Assembly: GCA_963971285.1 (NCBI GenBank)
Contig: OZ020260.1
Coordinates: 10,388,798 to 10,452,797 of the forward strand
Length of the DNA: 64,000 bases
Direction: 5' to 3'
DNA from: Astropecten irregularis
Taxonomy: Eukaryota > Echinodermata > Asteroidea > Paxillosida > Astropectinidae
Shown here: piece by piece, positions 1-15,200 of the stretch
Layout: every line of letters begins with the position of its first letter
How positions within the stretch are numbered: position 1 is the stretch's first letter
Notes under the pieces: model-generated
The model's input: only the letters and a program-made list of their open reading frames with translations
The model's database searches: none
What the model was told of the DNA's origin: nothing
Position numbers and translations under genes: made by a program

Positions 1-271
1 GGTACACAGACTTCTTTCATTGCATATAAACACCCCAATTTGAATTTCCCAGACTAAAGACTGTTGCTATATCACGTGATTCGGGGCAAGCTTTTGCATA
101 GTGATACCCATCTCTGGAGTGGTCTGGTTCCTTTGTGCCATTCTTATCCATATGAACAGTGCATTGGTGCAAGACGTCTGTTGCCCCGAATCATGTGCTA
201 TAGCAACAGAGTATTTAGTCTGGGGAATTCAAACTGGGGTGTTTCTATGCAATGAAAGAAGCCTGTGTACC
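1..271. repeat. foldback element with ~85-bp inverted arms at the window start
   Basis: The left arm begins GGTACACAGACTTCTTTCAT and the right arm ends with its near-complement (ATGAAAGAAGCCTGTGTACC). The arms match with a few mismatches over about 85-90 bp and flank a loop of about 100 bp. It may extend left of base 1, so target-site duplication cannot be judged. It codes for nothing. Confidence 0.75.
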
Positions 272-1886
272 AGATTATGAGATACTATTCAGATTTATCT
301 CGCAAATGGCTTATTTGCAAATGGTAGACAAAACATGGTATCCAACACAGGAAACGGAATGTCCAAAACTCCCAAACCCCTTCCACTACAACCTTGCTCC
401 TTAAACCCACCTGCATGGTTTGCATGGTTACTTTTTCAACAGAACCATTTTTAACTGCAGTAATTCTCCTACTTTAATGTTGAATTGCTCACACAAGCAG
501 CAAGAAGCATTGATAATGTGCAAAATTGTTCTGGGAGCGGATAGACATTTTTAAAATTTGCTTTTAAAAAAAAAAGCTTCTAATCTGAAACGAAGCCCAC
601 ACTCAGAAGTCTTCACTGGGTGACTAAGGATTGTGTAAATGTTCAGAATGATGATATGTTATGAATGGTACATTGAAATTGAATGTATGGTGTGGTCTCA
701 CACTGTGAATGATGTTTTCGGGTAGGTACGTCATCACAGCTTCCCATTTTAAGCATCTCCTATGCCTTCTTGAAGTTTACAGGATTTTGCAAGCTTAGAG
801 GCAAGATATTCACCCATTCAAAGGGTCACATATAAAGGTGGTGATTTGAAAAGTAAGGCAAGGAAAAAGACAGCTTTGTCCTACACCACACAATATGTCA
901 GATGACCAGCAAATTCTTACAGTATTAGTTACGGCAACCTACCACCTTGGCAACTACTTAAGCCCACCCACCAACATGGCTCGGACAACCACGCTGTCAC
1001 ACAACCTTCACCAAGTAATTCGGTTAGCAAACTGTGATCTGTTTGTTACTGCCCCGGCTACCACAGTAAAACCTTTGTCCAAATCTGTACATTGCAATGT
1101 ACCAATACCTCAACGGCAATAACACAATGTATCTATATGATATCATAGTCTTATTCCTTTACCGCTCATTGTACACGATCAATGATGGATTTCACTTCAG
1201 AAATAGCTACCACTGGGTTGCAATACTGTCACCATGTTAATAGAAGGCAATATTTATATCCTCAAAACAATCATTATAAGACTCTGCACTGTCAATGTAT
1301 CTCATATTCAAGCATCCCAAGTATCAATTAGTGAATGAAGCTTCAACAATGCACAGTAAAGACCGTCATTTTGATTTTTCATCTTTCTCAAATGCCGGTC
1401 AGTAATAACTTTCCGGCGGAACAAAATGCGAATGATTCCCTGGACCCCTTGTTATTCTTCATTTGAACGCACCGATGAGAATGGTATGAGTCAAAAATGC
1501 ATTGATGATGCAACAAAATAACCAAGAAACTGTACATCGTGCCTCGGTAGCAAACTTACGTCTCCTATTAAAAACTGGGCAGTGGACGAGGGAGGTTCAT
1601 ACTGCAGGAGATAACGGGCAAGCAAAACATGAACAGGCACCACAACAACAGGTGCCATCGGACACCAGTTAGAGAGGGAACGGACATGACAAAGGTCAGT
1701 GTACAAACAAACATGGGGTACAGTAATGAAGCTACTAAATAATCAAACATGCAGCTATAAACAAAACGCAGAGAAGAGAAATTCACATCAACATTCTATG
1801 AAGGATGACCCTGCATCACATAACGAGCAGGTGGTTGATGGTTAGTCTCAGGCACTAACCAAATCCCAATCAAATGTCCTATATTT

Positions 1887-2033
1887 GTGCTTGGTGTTAG
1901 GAAGGCCTAACGCGTTTGGATCCTTCGATAAAGATTCTGCTAGGATCAAAACGAATCAGGCCCTCCTAACTCCAAGCATTTTAAATTTCAGTTCATTATT
2001 TTAGCTGATGAGCAGTTTGCAGCAGTTTTTACT
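1887..2033. repeat. foldback MITE, TTAGGAGGGCC family, copy 1
   Basis: The arms TGCTTGGTGTTAGGAAGGCC and GGCCCTCCTAACTCCAAGCA flank a GATCCTAG-type core. A 50-bp flank (AGCAGTTTGCAGCAG) matches copies 2 and 3 in reverse orientation, so this copy is inverted relative to them. Confidence 0.75.
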
Positions 2034-3191
2034 TATATTGACCTATATTTGTGTCATGTCTGACAGAAAGAGTAAGGCAGCACCACATTGTCTCAATAAG
2101 CCTTTGGAAATCTCTTTTTGGAGAGCAATCTGTGGTGCATTTCACCAAATTTGTATAATACAATTCACACAATCGCAGCATTTGCAGCAATTTTGCTGAT
2201 TGTATTAAAATATCACTTCTTTTGGCACAAACAGATTAGTACCAATCACAGAGCTCACACTATTAGCTTCTAACCAGCATATTTCATTGAGCTCTTGCAC
2301 AAGCTTCGTTGTTTCTGGTCATAAAAAACAACGTCCTACCCTGAGAGGAATGTCCTGAAGATATCGAGTTAAATAATATCTCTGCTAGTAATAGCATAAT
2401 CAAGCACAATAAATTTGCTATTAAGCAATACTGCTTTGTAGCTTCATAAGTGGCTGGAATCACAGGGAGCTTGCAAAACATTTTCACGCTATTTAAGTGA
2501 AATTTGGCGCCTAGCAATTCTATCAAAATGGCTTCAGATCCTTTAAAATGAACTGACCAAAGTGTGGTAACCAACCCCCTTAAATGTGATTTCTCTATTA
2601 CTTTATTATCTATAATGGCCCTCAACTAAATTAACCTACCAATTTAAAAATGGTACATATCACCTTGGTATTAACAAGACCTGCTATTTTGACATTTGTG
2701 TTTTGTTTTTAATTTCCGATGCAAACTGATAATACCTATTGACCAGAACATGAAAATGAAACAACTTTTGGGAAACTGACGAGCCGAAACACTGTCTAAC
2801 TTGCTTTATACTTGTGAATCAAAACCAGTCAAAGGTAACATACATACATGTAACATCAAGTTTGGGCTGCTAACCTTGTGCTGTCGATCAAATTTTCATT
2901 CATTAGACATTTTTTGCAAACTGTTAGCTTGAAAAGGGTTTTGGCTCTGCAATTGACGGATAAATCACACTCGGATATATGCAGAGGGAGAATTTTGGCT
3001 GGGGGTGGGAGGGCGCAAGATAGACAAACTAACTTAGATGGACAAACACACATAGAAGAAACATCATAACAAACAATGAACGGACAAGATATCAATAAAA
3101 TCAAAGACATTACAATTAGACCAAAACTGAGTTGGAAGGGAGGTTCAGCAATAATCCTGATGGGAGGAAGGTTAAGATGTGAATTACTTAC

Positions 3192-3284
3192 ACGGCATTC
3201 TGTTGCCTGCTTAGCAAGGTTCTCAACGGTCCAGTGGTAGGATTTCAGATCAGACTGCAAGGCCTCGTGCTTCTTCAACAGTGA
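3192..3284 (-). CDS. SPTAN1: alpha-spectrin last exon in window, residues 928-958 (repeat 9 up to the SH3 insertion)
   Basis: 31 codons, phase 0: [20 protein letters not shown] then ...KQATECR and a strong donor (GTAAGT). In vertebrate alpha-spectrin the next residues lead straight into the SH3 domain. No SH3-like sequence is found in 1-3191, so the following intron is longer than 3.1 kb. Confidence 0.93.
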
Positions 3285-6200
3285 CTGCAAGAACAAGATG
3301 AAAAATGTCTCCAATGATTCAATGGAGTAAGGAAAACTGGGCCAAAATTTTAAATTTTGGTCAAGCAGAGGTCTTAAAAGATAAAACCGTAATCCAGATT
3401 ACGATGCCTTCCAATTAGTTACAAATCCAGCCAGAAGTCTATATACCACATCAGGAGTCGATTTCACCAAACACGTCGTAACATACTATTAATTAGGATT
3501 TGAAGCTTTGCATGGTGGAAGTCACGTAATAAGGAAAGGTTTGCGGAGACACCATGTACATGTATAATCTCTTGATAGATGTGTGGTTCTGAAAAGAACC
3601 GGTGAGAAGTTGATCTCGATATTCCGGCCAGTGTACTATTAATTGTTAGACTTATGATGCAATGCAGTCCTATGTAGGATAGGCGCCCTACAATGGGTTA
3701 TCCTTCATAACTCGAGTTATGATCGATCGTAGGGCTTCGTGAAATCAACCCCAGCTCCCGTTAAAAGGTTACCTATCCCAATTTAAATCACAATACTGCG
3801 GGTGATTCTTAATCTGACAAGTCAGATAGGATTCGAACCCACAACCTCCTGGAAGCCTATCCTCCATGATCTTACCACCAGTGATGATAGCCCAAATTTA
3901 AATTTTGCAGGAAAGGGTTTGCATAATTTATGCAGCCCTTGCAGAAAAATAAACCAGCAAGGTTTGACGATTTTGTTTGGTGTCGGTGTATGACATATGG
4001 ACCCACCTCTGCTGTGTCCTCGTCTTTGCCATAGTCCTCGCTGCAGACAATTGGTTCCTTCTCCTTCATCCAGGACTCTGCCTCGTTGGCATCAGCAAAG
4101 TATTGCTGTGCCTCCAGGGAGTCATCCAGGTCCTCCTTGCGCTTGGAGGCCTTGTCCTTGAGGCTCTGCCACTTCTCTTCCAGGCCATTCACCTTGGCAG
4201 CAATCTCCTCGGATGAGAAGTGCTCTAAAAGAATCAAGCGTCAAAAAAGAGAGTAATTTTAAAGGTAGTATCATACTTTTTGTAAATGAAATGCAGATTC
4301 ATGGGCAAAAATATCAAGAAAGATACATTAGCAATCATCTGTGAAATTCCCAGTATCATACGGTGCTCACTTTTGAAGAAAACGGTGAAACTGCACACAG
4401 TATCTTATAATCTTTTCAACGTTATTTATGATCTGTTTTTGGTCTTTGGTTTTACTCTTTTCTAGATTGATGTTTCTACCATCACAATCTTTATGTCCTG
4501 TAAGTAATAGGTAAATCTGTGGAGACTTATGTTCGGTATGCTACCAAAGTATGATAGTACCTTTAACATCACTGGCCCTTGTAAGAAACCTGCTTGATTT
4601 GCAAAGTAAAAGCTTCAGTTTAAAATGTTTTTTCTCCAGCATGCAAAGCCTAAACGGTTTTCAAGAAAACATTGTGGTATAAAAATAACAAACTGAAGAA
4701 GTCTTGACAAGTTTGAAAAAGTGGTCCACTAGCATACAGGAAGTGCCGTTTGCTCCAAATATCACTTTATTATTGTGGCGTTGGACACTGCAAACTTGAA
4801 TGTAATCTAAAATTGTTCAAATTCCAAACTTGGCTGTACCTTCGTCAATCATCTCCCGTCCAATCTTGGTGACAGACGTGATCCTGGGCTCGTGACCGGA
4901 GATCTCAGTCATCAATGCCTGGTTCTTCTTGATCAGGTTCTGCACGCCGATCAGGTCCCGGCCTCTGTTGGTAGAGGTTACGATGGGCTCTTTCTCCCGG
5001 ATCCAGGCTTCCTCGTCATCAACATCACGCAAGAATTGGTGGAGGCGATAAGAGTCTTCCAGCTTCTTCTTGCGGGCCAACAGTGGGGCCTGAGACCAGT
5101 CAAAAATAAGAGGGCAAGCGATAATATGGTGGCTCTCCAAGATCTGGTTGACTCTCAGATAACTGAGTAGCTCTCAGAGAGCTGGGTGGCTCTCAGAAAA
5201 CTATGAAGTTGTCCAAGCACCAGATGACCCTTAAAATTGGATAGCTCGTGGGTGGCTCTCCCAGAAATGGGTAGTGTTTTGGGACCATGCATATCTCAGA
5301 GAACCAGTGGGCTGTTTGGGAACCAGGGGCCGATTTCATAAAACTAACGAGGCGTCACAGAGTTAACATGCATCCATACTCTATGGACTCATCACATCTA
5401 CGACTTGATTTGCGATGTGTCGCCGAGCTTTATGAAATCGGCCCCATGTACATCTCAAAGAAGTAGGATGCTTCTCAAAGGAAATGGTGGTTCTCAGACC
5501 AATCAAGAGAGGACACCTTTCAACTTACCTGCACGGCCTGGTAGCGTTCCTTCAGGATGACTTCCTTCTCTACAATGAGGTCTTTGTCGAAGTGATCCTG
5601 CATGGCAAACTGCTGGCTCTGGGTGGAGGATGCAACGATGCGCTCCTCTAGCTGACCAAGCTGGCTCTCCATCTCAGTGACCTTCTTCTGCATGGACTGC
5701 ACTGTGCCAATGTCCTGAGGAGGAACATAAAAACAGAAACCACTTTGAAGTTTCACACTTAGTCAGGTATCAACGGAAAGTCTCATCCGACTAAAGGTCT
5801 AGACAATCAAACAGATTAAAGAGACTTGCTCTCTAACTGACATCACACATAAGGCAGTGTTGTTTGGACATGATTCTGAATTCAGGATCCAGGAATGCGT
5901 ACAGAGGTCGTCCTCATTGCAGGAGTTTCCCTAGCTTCACAGATTTAACTTGCTTCACCGTGCTGAAGACACTGGTGAGAGAGGCAGCTCATTACCTTGC
6001 CGTGATCGTCCGACTGCAGCAGGCCATCAATCTCAGTGACGTAGGACTGGATCTCTGCAACATTCATGCTGTACGCCAGGGCTTGAGTGGCTTCTTGCAA
6101 ACGGACAGCTGCAAAAGAGATGAAAGTTATCAATATATGTCTCCTACAGAAATTCAGCATGAAATATCTGTCTTGGTAGAAACAGAATCACCTTCCAAAC

Positions 6201-9200
6201 CTTCACGTGACAATTACTAGTTTTGTAGTGTAATTGGTTTTAGTTGGCTCAACATAATTATGTTCATGCATACTTTAGGCTGGAAACTTTGAAAGGTTTT
6301 TAGTCCTCAAGAAAATGTTGAAGCTTAAGCAGTAAGCAGCATCTAAAATTTGCTCCTGGTAAATTTAAATTCTTACTCTGATAAGAACAAGTGCAAGAAT
6401 CAGTAAAAAATCTCACTTTTTGTCTCTGTTTGAGTGATCAGGCTGCTCCAGAGTTCATTCAGCTCAGACAGGCGGCGTTCTATCTCAGGAGAGTTGTAGT
6501 GTTCCTCAGAGATCATCTCCTCTCCTTGATCACGGACTGAGCCGATGCGGGTCTGGTTGATGCCCAGCTCTGCCTCAAAGGCCTGGTGTCGCTGTTGCTT
6601 GCCGGTCAAGTTACTTGGGTCCTGGGTTGTTGAGGAGGTAGAAGACAGGTACATGTATTTGAGGAAAATATGAAGATATTGTGCAAAAAAAACTGCTGCA
6701 GCAAATTTACCCCAAATAAAATATGCATAAGAATGGTCATGTCACAAGTTGTGATTTCCCAATACAATATTAGTCTCTCCTGAGGACAACCAGAGCACAC
6801 TGGCTGAAACGTCAACACATTTTCATTTACTGGTCCTTCTCAGGACCACATAGCTTCCAAAAAGAGTGTTAAACATAGAGTCTCCGCAAGCCTTACTAAA
6901 TTCTCGTGTCTCCATCATGCAAAACTTCAAATCCTACTTCATATTGGTAAACAGTCGGACAACCTTGAAATTCATGGGAAAATATTAACCCACTTGAGTG
7001 CATAGGACATTATATGATGGTGATTTTGCTTGACCAACCTTGTAAGATTCATCAGATGTCTGTTTGAGCTTCTCACGAATCCAGCCTTCCACTTCATCCG
7101 CATCCCGGTCAAACTGCTGGTAGCGGTATGAGTCCTCCAAGAGTCGACGGCGGATGTTGGCCTTCTCAACCAGCTCCTCACGACGCTTGATCAGCTGGTG
7201 AATAAGGACAGGAAATTACTTGAAGAATTAGCAGGAGTTCAAGAGGAATGCTGTGGTCTTATATAGCCACCTGTCTGATCATCTGATGGACAGATATCTA
7301 GTCTGACCTAGCTCCCAATTTGATCAAACCGCCTCCTAGATGAACGAGCAACAACCAAAGTCTGAAAATCATTTCCTACCTCATCCTTGCGTCGCTGGAC
7401 ATCATCTGAAGCGTAGTGGTCACTCTCAATCAGTTTGTTGGCGAAGTCATCAAGGGCCTGTATAATGTAGAGATCCATCAGATTTGAATTACTAACAATT
7501 GCAAACACCTAGCAGTTATTCTTAAAGGGCATGTACAACATTTTTAGGTGATAGATCAGCTGTGATCTGTTCATAATTTGATTTGTCATGGAATAAAAAC
7601 AAACCTGTGAAATTTTCAGCTTAATCGATCATTGAAAACAGTAGAAAATGACGAAAAACTGTTACAATTGTTACGCCAAATTGTGTGGAAATAGCTTTCT
7701 ACTGAAAAGTAGTAAATGTTAGGATATCGCAAGTGAATGCCACCATACCTTGATTTTTTCCTCCTGGGCATTGAGTGACTTCTCAAAGTCATTGTGTTTC
7801 TTGATCAGTGCCTCGACGGAGTCGATGGAATCGCCAAGATCTTCATTGCCGAGGAAGGCCTAAAAGAATCGGACAAACAACCCAACAATTATCTAATTGC
7901 TAAGCAAAAAGGTTTCCTAGTGTAAATACTGCAATCCTGTTGCATTTTTCATGAATGATTCATTTGATGGCAAAGGGCATTAACAATGAGACAGTAACGA
8001 TGACCAGGGACTAACTTCATATAAGTTGATACTAGTAATAAACTACTGCAAACTGCTCATCAGACAAAATAATGACCTGAAATTTATAAAATGCTTGGAG
8101 TTAGGCGGGCCTGACACATTTTGATCCTAGCAAGATCTTTTTCTGATCCTGCTAGGATCAAAATGCATCAGGCCTTCCTAACTCTTCATATACGTTGGTA
8201 AGAAAGCATACTTGAAATATTTTAGGACAAGAAGGCTACTAGTCTTGAAATCTATGTGTAGCGCATAAGTTTAATCATTTAGTTCATAGACCACAATGAA
8301 AACAAGTTGCTTATTTTGCATAGTCTTATCACTAGTAATTTTGTCTTAGGTTATTTTGCATAATTTTACTGAATGGAAACATTATTTCTTCAGTTTTTGC
8401 CCAATGTAATTGCAACTCAAATCTGAAACAGGTATTTGCTCAGCAGCGGAAGTTGCTTGGTAACTTCAGAGACAAGACAGATGCTTCTGTCAGAGTGAAG
8501 ACTCTTACTTACCTCTTGCTTGGCCATCCAAGTATTAGCCTGTTCGGTATCTCTGTAGAAGAGCTGCAAGTCCATGCACTGTTCATACTGGACACGACGC
8601 TCCTCCCACAGCAGTTCCAGGCTGCTTTTCTCCTCAGCAAGGTTGACAACCTACGGGGAGAACGACCATGACAGAAACTTAGGGCAGATCCAAATTAACG
8701 GCTATGGCAACCACTATGGCTAAGGGAGTTCCTATGAGCAGCCTAAGGGAGTTTAAGAAACGGAGGCTCAGCCTCCAGCTCCGTCATCCATATGCTGAAA
8801 ATATAGGTTGTGGTTTTTCATTGAAGCTGAAGCTCTGTTTTCCTTTTCAAACCAGAGAATCTACTTCAAACTGCAGCCAAAAGCATCTTTTTTGATATCC
8901 GTTATTTTATAATGGTTTCACGAAATGGAGCCAGAGCCGGAACTGGAGCCTGAGCCTGAGCGTCAGTTTTGTAAATACCCTATGTTTCTTTGTAGATAGA
9001 CACACTGATGCAAAGATCAAATTCATTTATCTGTTAATACAGGAGCTAGCTCTGGGCTGTACCCTGCAAGTGTAGTTTCCCCAACTTACAAGCTGTAATT
9101 CTGCATCCCAATGTGTATGCATTTATGTGGACAGCACCTTTTCCCATGAATATGCATTCAATCAGCTTCAGACCCTTCAAAACAAAAAAACCCAAATCTC

Positions 9201-12200
9201 CAAACATTGGATCTTCAGGAATGACTCATATCAGCAAATTATTCACCGGTTTATTCTCCTACCTTTTCTTTGACTTCATCTTTAGCGGGATGGTCAGTGT
9301 CAATGAGTTCTTGTCCTTCATCAGCACAAGCTCTGAAGTTATCATCATGAGCATCAATCTCAGCCTGAATGTTACAACAAAATCATGACAAAAATAGTAA
9401 CAAGTGGGCTGACAAATCCATCTATAATGTGATACAGGTAAAGGAGCATCACTTTATTGAACATGGTGGGATCCACAGAAATTGTGTGTTATAGTGGTCC
9501 TTCATTATAGTGATTTAAGCACCAATGATTTTGTACACAAAAACAAGGAATCAGGAATGATGTTCAGCATAGTCAAATGTTTGGTACAGCATTGTATAGT
9601 CAAGTGTCTTCTTTTTTGTTCTGTTAAGTCAAGTATCCCAAGCAAGTGCATAGGTTTAAATCAAGAACTTCCTTGAATTCCATAGGCTCTGGGTTCAAGC
9701 CCAACCACAGGATCATGGCACTTGTGCGCTTGAGCAAGACTATTGCTTCCCTTTGCCTCAGAGTGTAAATGGATACCTGAGGACATCATTAATTGATGCG
9801 TTTGTGCAGAGGACAGATGCATCCCATGTTGTATACTCAACAACAAGCTGAGAAAGTTTCAAGGATTGCTTCAAAGGTCCAATGAGCAGAAGTAATAATA
9901 AAGTGCCAAGAACATCTTTACAGGTGGATACTGAGGCTACAGTGTTTGCAACACTGGTTTTGAAAATCTGACCTTGTGTTCTTGGTGGCGTTCCATCAGG
10001 GCCTCTGCCCCAGACACATCCTTGGCCAGCTCATCAGCACTGATCAGAGCCTTCATGTCATGAACCCAGGTGATCAGGTCACGGTAGTCAGCCACAAAGC
10101 GCTGGAGCTTGTTGGATTCCTCCAGGCGGATGCGACGCTCATCAGCCTGAAAGAGAAGGGTGAGATGAAGCAATCACAATCAGATCTGGATGATGAACAC
10201 CGGATGTAACTTTGAAATTAACAATAATATTTAGAACCGTGCATGGCTCCTGCACTGGATACACAACTTTCCACTTATTACTCAAGGGAGACAGCTCGTT
10301 AAGATTCAATCTCCTTCAACTTAAGAATCTTTGAGTTCCTTCCACCAGAAACTGATACTGACCTTGGTGCGCAGGTTCTGCCAGTTGTTGGCAATCTCGT
10401 CCCGTTTGGATTGAATCTCAGGAGCGTGGTCAGTGTGGATCTGTTCCAAGCGGTCTGCTTCCTCAACAAGACAGGTCACCTGAAAAAAAGCAAGGAGGTA
10501 CCAGTGCAAGTCATCTGATTGCAAGCCAATGTCAACCGTAAGAATATTTCTAAACCCCACATTGCCACCAGCACTAGAATGAGTGTTATGCTTATTCCCT
10601 TCACGTAAGATTAAGCAAAAAAATATGAGCAACCACAAGCATACTCAACACATCAACTAACTATCCCAAAGCAACCTACTCATTACAGGTTGATGTGTGG
10701 AATGCTTTATGTGGAGATCAGTGGAGTAGACGTAGAAACATCACTCAACATAACATCTGTGGTGGATAGTATTCTATATCCATGAACAGTAGTCAGTATT
10801 TGTTGACCATACCTTGTCTTCCAGGGCATTCAAGTCACGTTCAATGCCTTCATGCTTGCGCTGCAAGGCCTGTACACTGGCCAAGTCACGACCGTAGTCA
10901 TCTGAAGACAAGATGGAGTCTTTCTCATTGATCCAACTGATGGTCTCATCAGCATCCCTGCAAGGTGGATAGAAAGGAGATTAAGACTCAGGTTAAGAGT
11001 TCAAGACCACTGCAGATATGACTTTAATGATCTAATCTATAGTTTCTGATCCATCAGTATCTTCAGTATTTCTACATTAAGAATGTATGCGACATTATTG
11101 AATGGACCATTACCCCCTGTCAATCAAACTGTGAGCATTGACCTTGCTTCAAGGGTGATCTTTGGAAGACTTTATTTCTAGCTGGGTCAGGAGAGCTTTT
11201 GTAAAGTTGTGAATTAGTTCTTACAGTGTCGTATACCTCTGGCTATTCTTAGCATGAATAACCTAGTGTAAAAATCCTGAAAACCTGATTTAAAAAACCA
11301 TGAAAATCACGTCTCCTATACTTTTCTACCAGGAAAGTAAGGAAAACAACTAAGAAATAATGATTTTCCTGACATCCCTGATTGTGATTTCGCCAAACTC
11401 TCAGATTGATCTTAAGATGAGTTGTCAGTATGACCATAGTGATTTGTATTGAGACATCACACTTTGCTTAGCAATTAGGATTCATTCACATTTACAATCA
11501 GTCTAAGTGCTTTGTAAAATCGGTCCCTGGATTAACAGATGTACCTGTTGAAGCGCTGGATTTCCATGGCTCCAAAGAGCTTCTCCTGTCGGATGGCTGC
11601 CAGTCTCTTCAGATGTTCCCAGGCCTCATTCAGCTCCTCCTGCTTAGAGCGGATGGTCTCGCCCTCTGGGTGCTCCTCTCCTAGCAAGGTGTTGGCTTCA
11701 TTGTTCACGTCAGCCACACGGTCCTCGTGGGCGATCAGGTCCTTCTGGAACTCATCAAACTTCTTCTGGAGGACTTCGACGTGCTCAAGGTCCAGGCCGG
11801 TCTCTATGGAGGAGGCAAATGTCTCCTGGACGTGGAAAAGAAAGAAAGGGTTGTCTTCAGGTAACTATGGACATCTATCCATGACAAAAGATGTCCAAAT
11901 GGCACTTTGCAGGCACTGCACAGACAAACGCCACAGGTTGAGTGAATTCTGGTGGTCTTTTTTTAACACAGTCTTGTCAATCTTGTCAATTGGCCAGTCA
12001 GTTCAAAGTATGTCAGAATGGATTGCTAGTACATCCTCACAACTTAATCTCACCCCTGTGCGCTTCAGCAAATCTTGCTCTTGATCCATTTTGCTGACAA
12101 AAAGAAAGCAGCCCGCATCTTACCTTGTCTCTGATCCAGAACATGACCTCCTCCCATTCTCGTAGGAAGTGGACCAGTTTCTGGGCCTGTAGCAGCTTGA

Positions 12201-15200
12201 TGCCCTTCTCCCGCAACTTGCTAAGCAGAAGATCCCACAGGCGGTGAAGCTCAATCAGACGAGCCTGCAAGAGAGAGTGATGCATGAATGCAGGTAAGCA
12301 GGTTTCTGTCTGGTTACTGCAAATGGTCATAATAAGATTTATCAAGCTTATATAGCATAGGCTGATGCTTAGCAGGTAAGATGTTCCTAGTTGATTATGT
12401 CTAACGGCAAACTTAAAAGTCTGGAATTTCAGTCTTGAGAAAGCACAGGCTCCTTTCAAGTCAAAAGTGTGGGATTATCTCAAAAGATCAGTCAACATAG
12501 CAGGGGAGGCAGTGTACTCCATGAAATTTTAGGCCTGCAAAATGATCAACATCTAATTTGGCTAACTATTTCACATGACCGTAGAAATTCCAGAAATGTT
12601 CGTTCCTTCAATCAAACAATTGAGTTAATATGACCACAAGACATGCTCATATTAGAATGGATATTACTAAATCCTTTCCTTATTATCAGTTCTTCTTCCT
12701 TTTCTCTATTTTTATTAATTAATAGCTGCCAACCTATCTTAAAGGAAATTAAGAATACTTCTGCTAAAAAAGAGGAATCACAGAGCAAACTACATATGAA
12801 TACATGTGTATTTCCAAGCGAAAAATCAGAATCTGTTGTCAAAAGCTTGTAAAAAGTGATACATTTTAACTTAAAGAGAGGAATGATTCCTCCAAAAATA
12901 GGAATGGTTGGCAGCTATGCATTACAGCTCCATACATTGGGTTAGCAGTCAGCCTAGATCATGGCAAATGTGTTCAAGTAAACAAAACCTAACTTAAAAG
13001 ATAATTCAATTGACTGCCGATGGAGGCATTTGTTTTTTAACATTGCAGCTTTTACCTCGATGACATCTGAGGCAAAGTGCTCTTCTGTGATCATGGCGTT
13101 ACCGCATTCATCCAGCTGTTCAATGGCATTGCTGTGGGCAATTACTTCAGCCTCAAATGCCTGGTGTTTCTGCAGCTTACCCTGTATGGAACAACAAAGT
13201 TCAAACATACATTAGATTATGATAACATGTAAAAGAAAAATAACTAAAGTTGGCACAATTTTGGGATTGTGACATTCTATCTGCAAAAAAATGGTACACA
13301 GAATAATTGACGAGCATGTACAATGTACAAGACATGACGTATGGATAAAAAAGACCCTTCACATTCAAAGGATAGGGAAATTTATCATCAGAAAGGTTGA
13401 TGCATTGCAGAAAACAGAACATCAACAATAACAACATTTCTAAATTCACTGTATATCATGTGTGACTGTCACTGTGACATGTTGCTTTGTTGTGGGTGTG
13501 CCACTAAAAGTAGGCCTGGATGTACATGTAGTGCTACAGCAGACGTGACACACACCTTGTACATGTATGTACAGTGTATGTTTTTTTGTGTAATAACAGG
13601 AAGGAATGGACTATACAGTATACTGTACATGGATTTTACAAAACATCTACAATGCTGGATGTATCCTTAGAAGTGCACTCTGTGAATCAACAGTACGAAC
13701 AACCGCTCTATAAACTTAAATGAATTCACAAAATATTGTAAGCTGGTGTGTCATGGTAAAGCATTTGATGTTTTTGTGGAGTGCAGAGTTGGTTGGTGCA
13801 CATGTCATAGTGCAGTCATAATTCCCTACTCACACTATAAAACCGGGATGAAGGCCTACACATCTACAAACTGACAAAATAAAGCATGCAACACAGTCTG
13901 AGCTACAGTCTGGCAATTTAGGATGGTGGAGGTCCTCGTCTTCTCTTTTAACCTGAGTCTCACTCACCTGTTCATTTTTTAATGTACAGGCCGAAGTATT
14001 ACTTGAGCTGCCAGTTTTTGCTAATAGAGCCTTGTGTTTATAATTGTGCATTGGTCTATACAACAGATTTTCAATGTGATTCATAGAGATACATACTAAT
14101 AAACTAGAGGGCGGGCTCGGCGAAATTTCTGTGACAACATGGGGATCGATCCGCCATTACTGAAATGGACACTGCGCCGGCGCTTTACTATCTTTGCTGT
14201 GAACGTACGGCGTAGGCCTTTGTACTGTAGTTTACACAAGTGCTCCGTCAGCACAGCATTCCCTGGTACGCATGCGTATACGTAATTCGTGTCAATAATA
14301 GTAATGGCGACACAGGCCCATGCGATCACAGCGCCACAGTACAGGGAAGTATTGTGCGTCCGCCCTCTAGTTTATTAGTATGTATCTCTATGATGTGATT
14401 ACACAGTTCCCTACCAAATTATTGAGCGCTAGTAGGCTCTAGTCAGCTCAGGATTCACATGCTTGTTCACGTACATGTACATACAAATGTGCTAAGAAAT
14501 TCTTTCAAATTAAGAAAAGGGACTGTGCTACAGACTAATATCAAATTAAGGTTGGCATCTTGAACTGTTATTCTGAAAAAAATCTGTCTATCAGCACTTA
14601 TCATGCTAATTGTGTGAAACCTGCCATATGACAACAAAATAATGAAGGGCATACTCAACACAATCTTTGCAATTAGGACAAGCACCTGCCCTCAAATTAG
14701 CCTATTAAACATACAAATTCCCAAAACACATGTACGGTATATTTCAGAGCAAGATGCAGGGTGGTTCTCAGATACTGGTACATTTGGGAGTGGTTCCATC
14801 ACAGAGCACCATATACAATCCTGATGGATGTACATGTACATGTACATGTACGTGGAGCAAACGTGCAAAGCAAAAAAAGCATTTAACAACACAACACATA
14901 TATTCATGCAGAAGTGGACAGAGGCATTTGAAACGAAACAAATACAGCCTAATTTGACAGAAAAGAAGCATTGGAAGCAGCAATCTAAAGCAGCTTGGAG
15001 AAAGGGGCGGGGAGATTCAGGGGCGGGTACTAAAACTTCTCTCTTATACATACTTTAGTACAAGTACCTCCCCTTACCATTCCACCCAACCCCAACTATA
15101 GCACACCACAGGACTTAATACAAACTGCGGAGGGAGCATCACTATTCACTAACAATTTGATTGGATCTACAACTGAACAGAATGTGGAACTGCTGTATAC

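Larger units (their letters stand above)
1..3191. other. intronic DNA of alpha-spectrin, no exon seen
   Basis: No SH3-like (ALYDY...) or spectrin-repeat reading is found on the minus strand, and no gene is recognised on the plus strand. The stretch holds two foldback repeats (1-271 and 1887-2033); the rest is unremarkable AT-rich sequence. Confidence 0.7.

Noticed and set aside
1-3191. Possible SH3 exon of alpha-spectrin
   Set aside because: No ALYDY, DWW or related SH3 sequence found on the minus strand in any frame.
11539-12084. 181-codon plus-strand frame
   Set aside because: Antisense shadow of the spectrin exon at 11545-11825.
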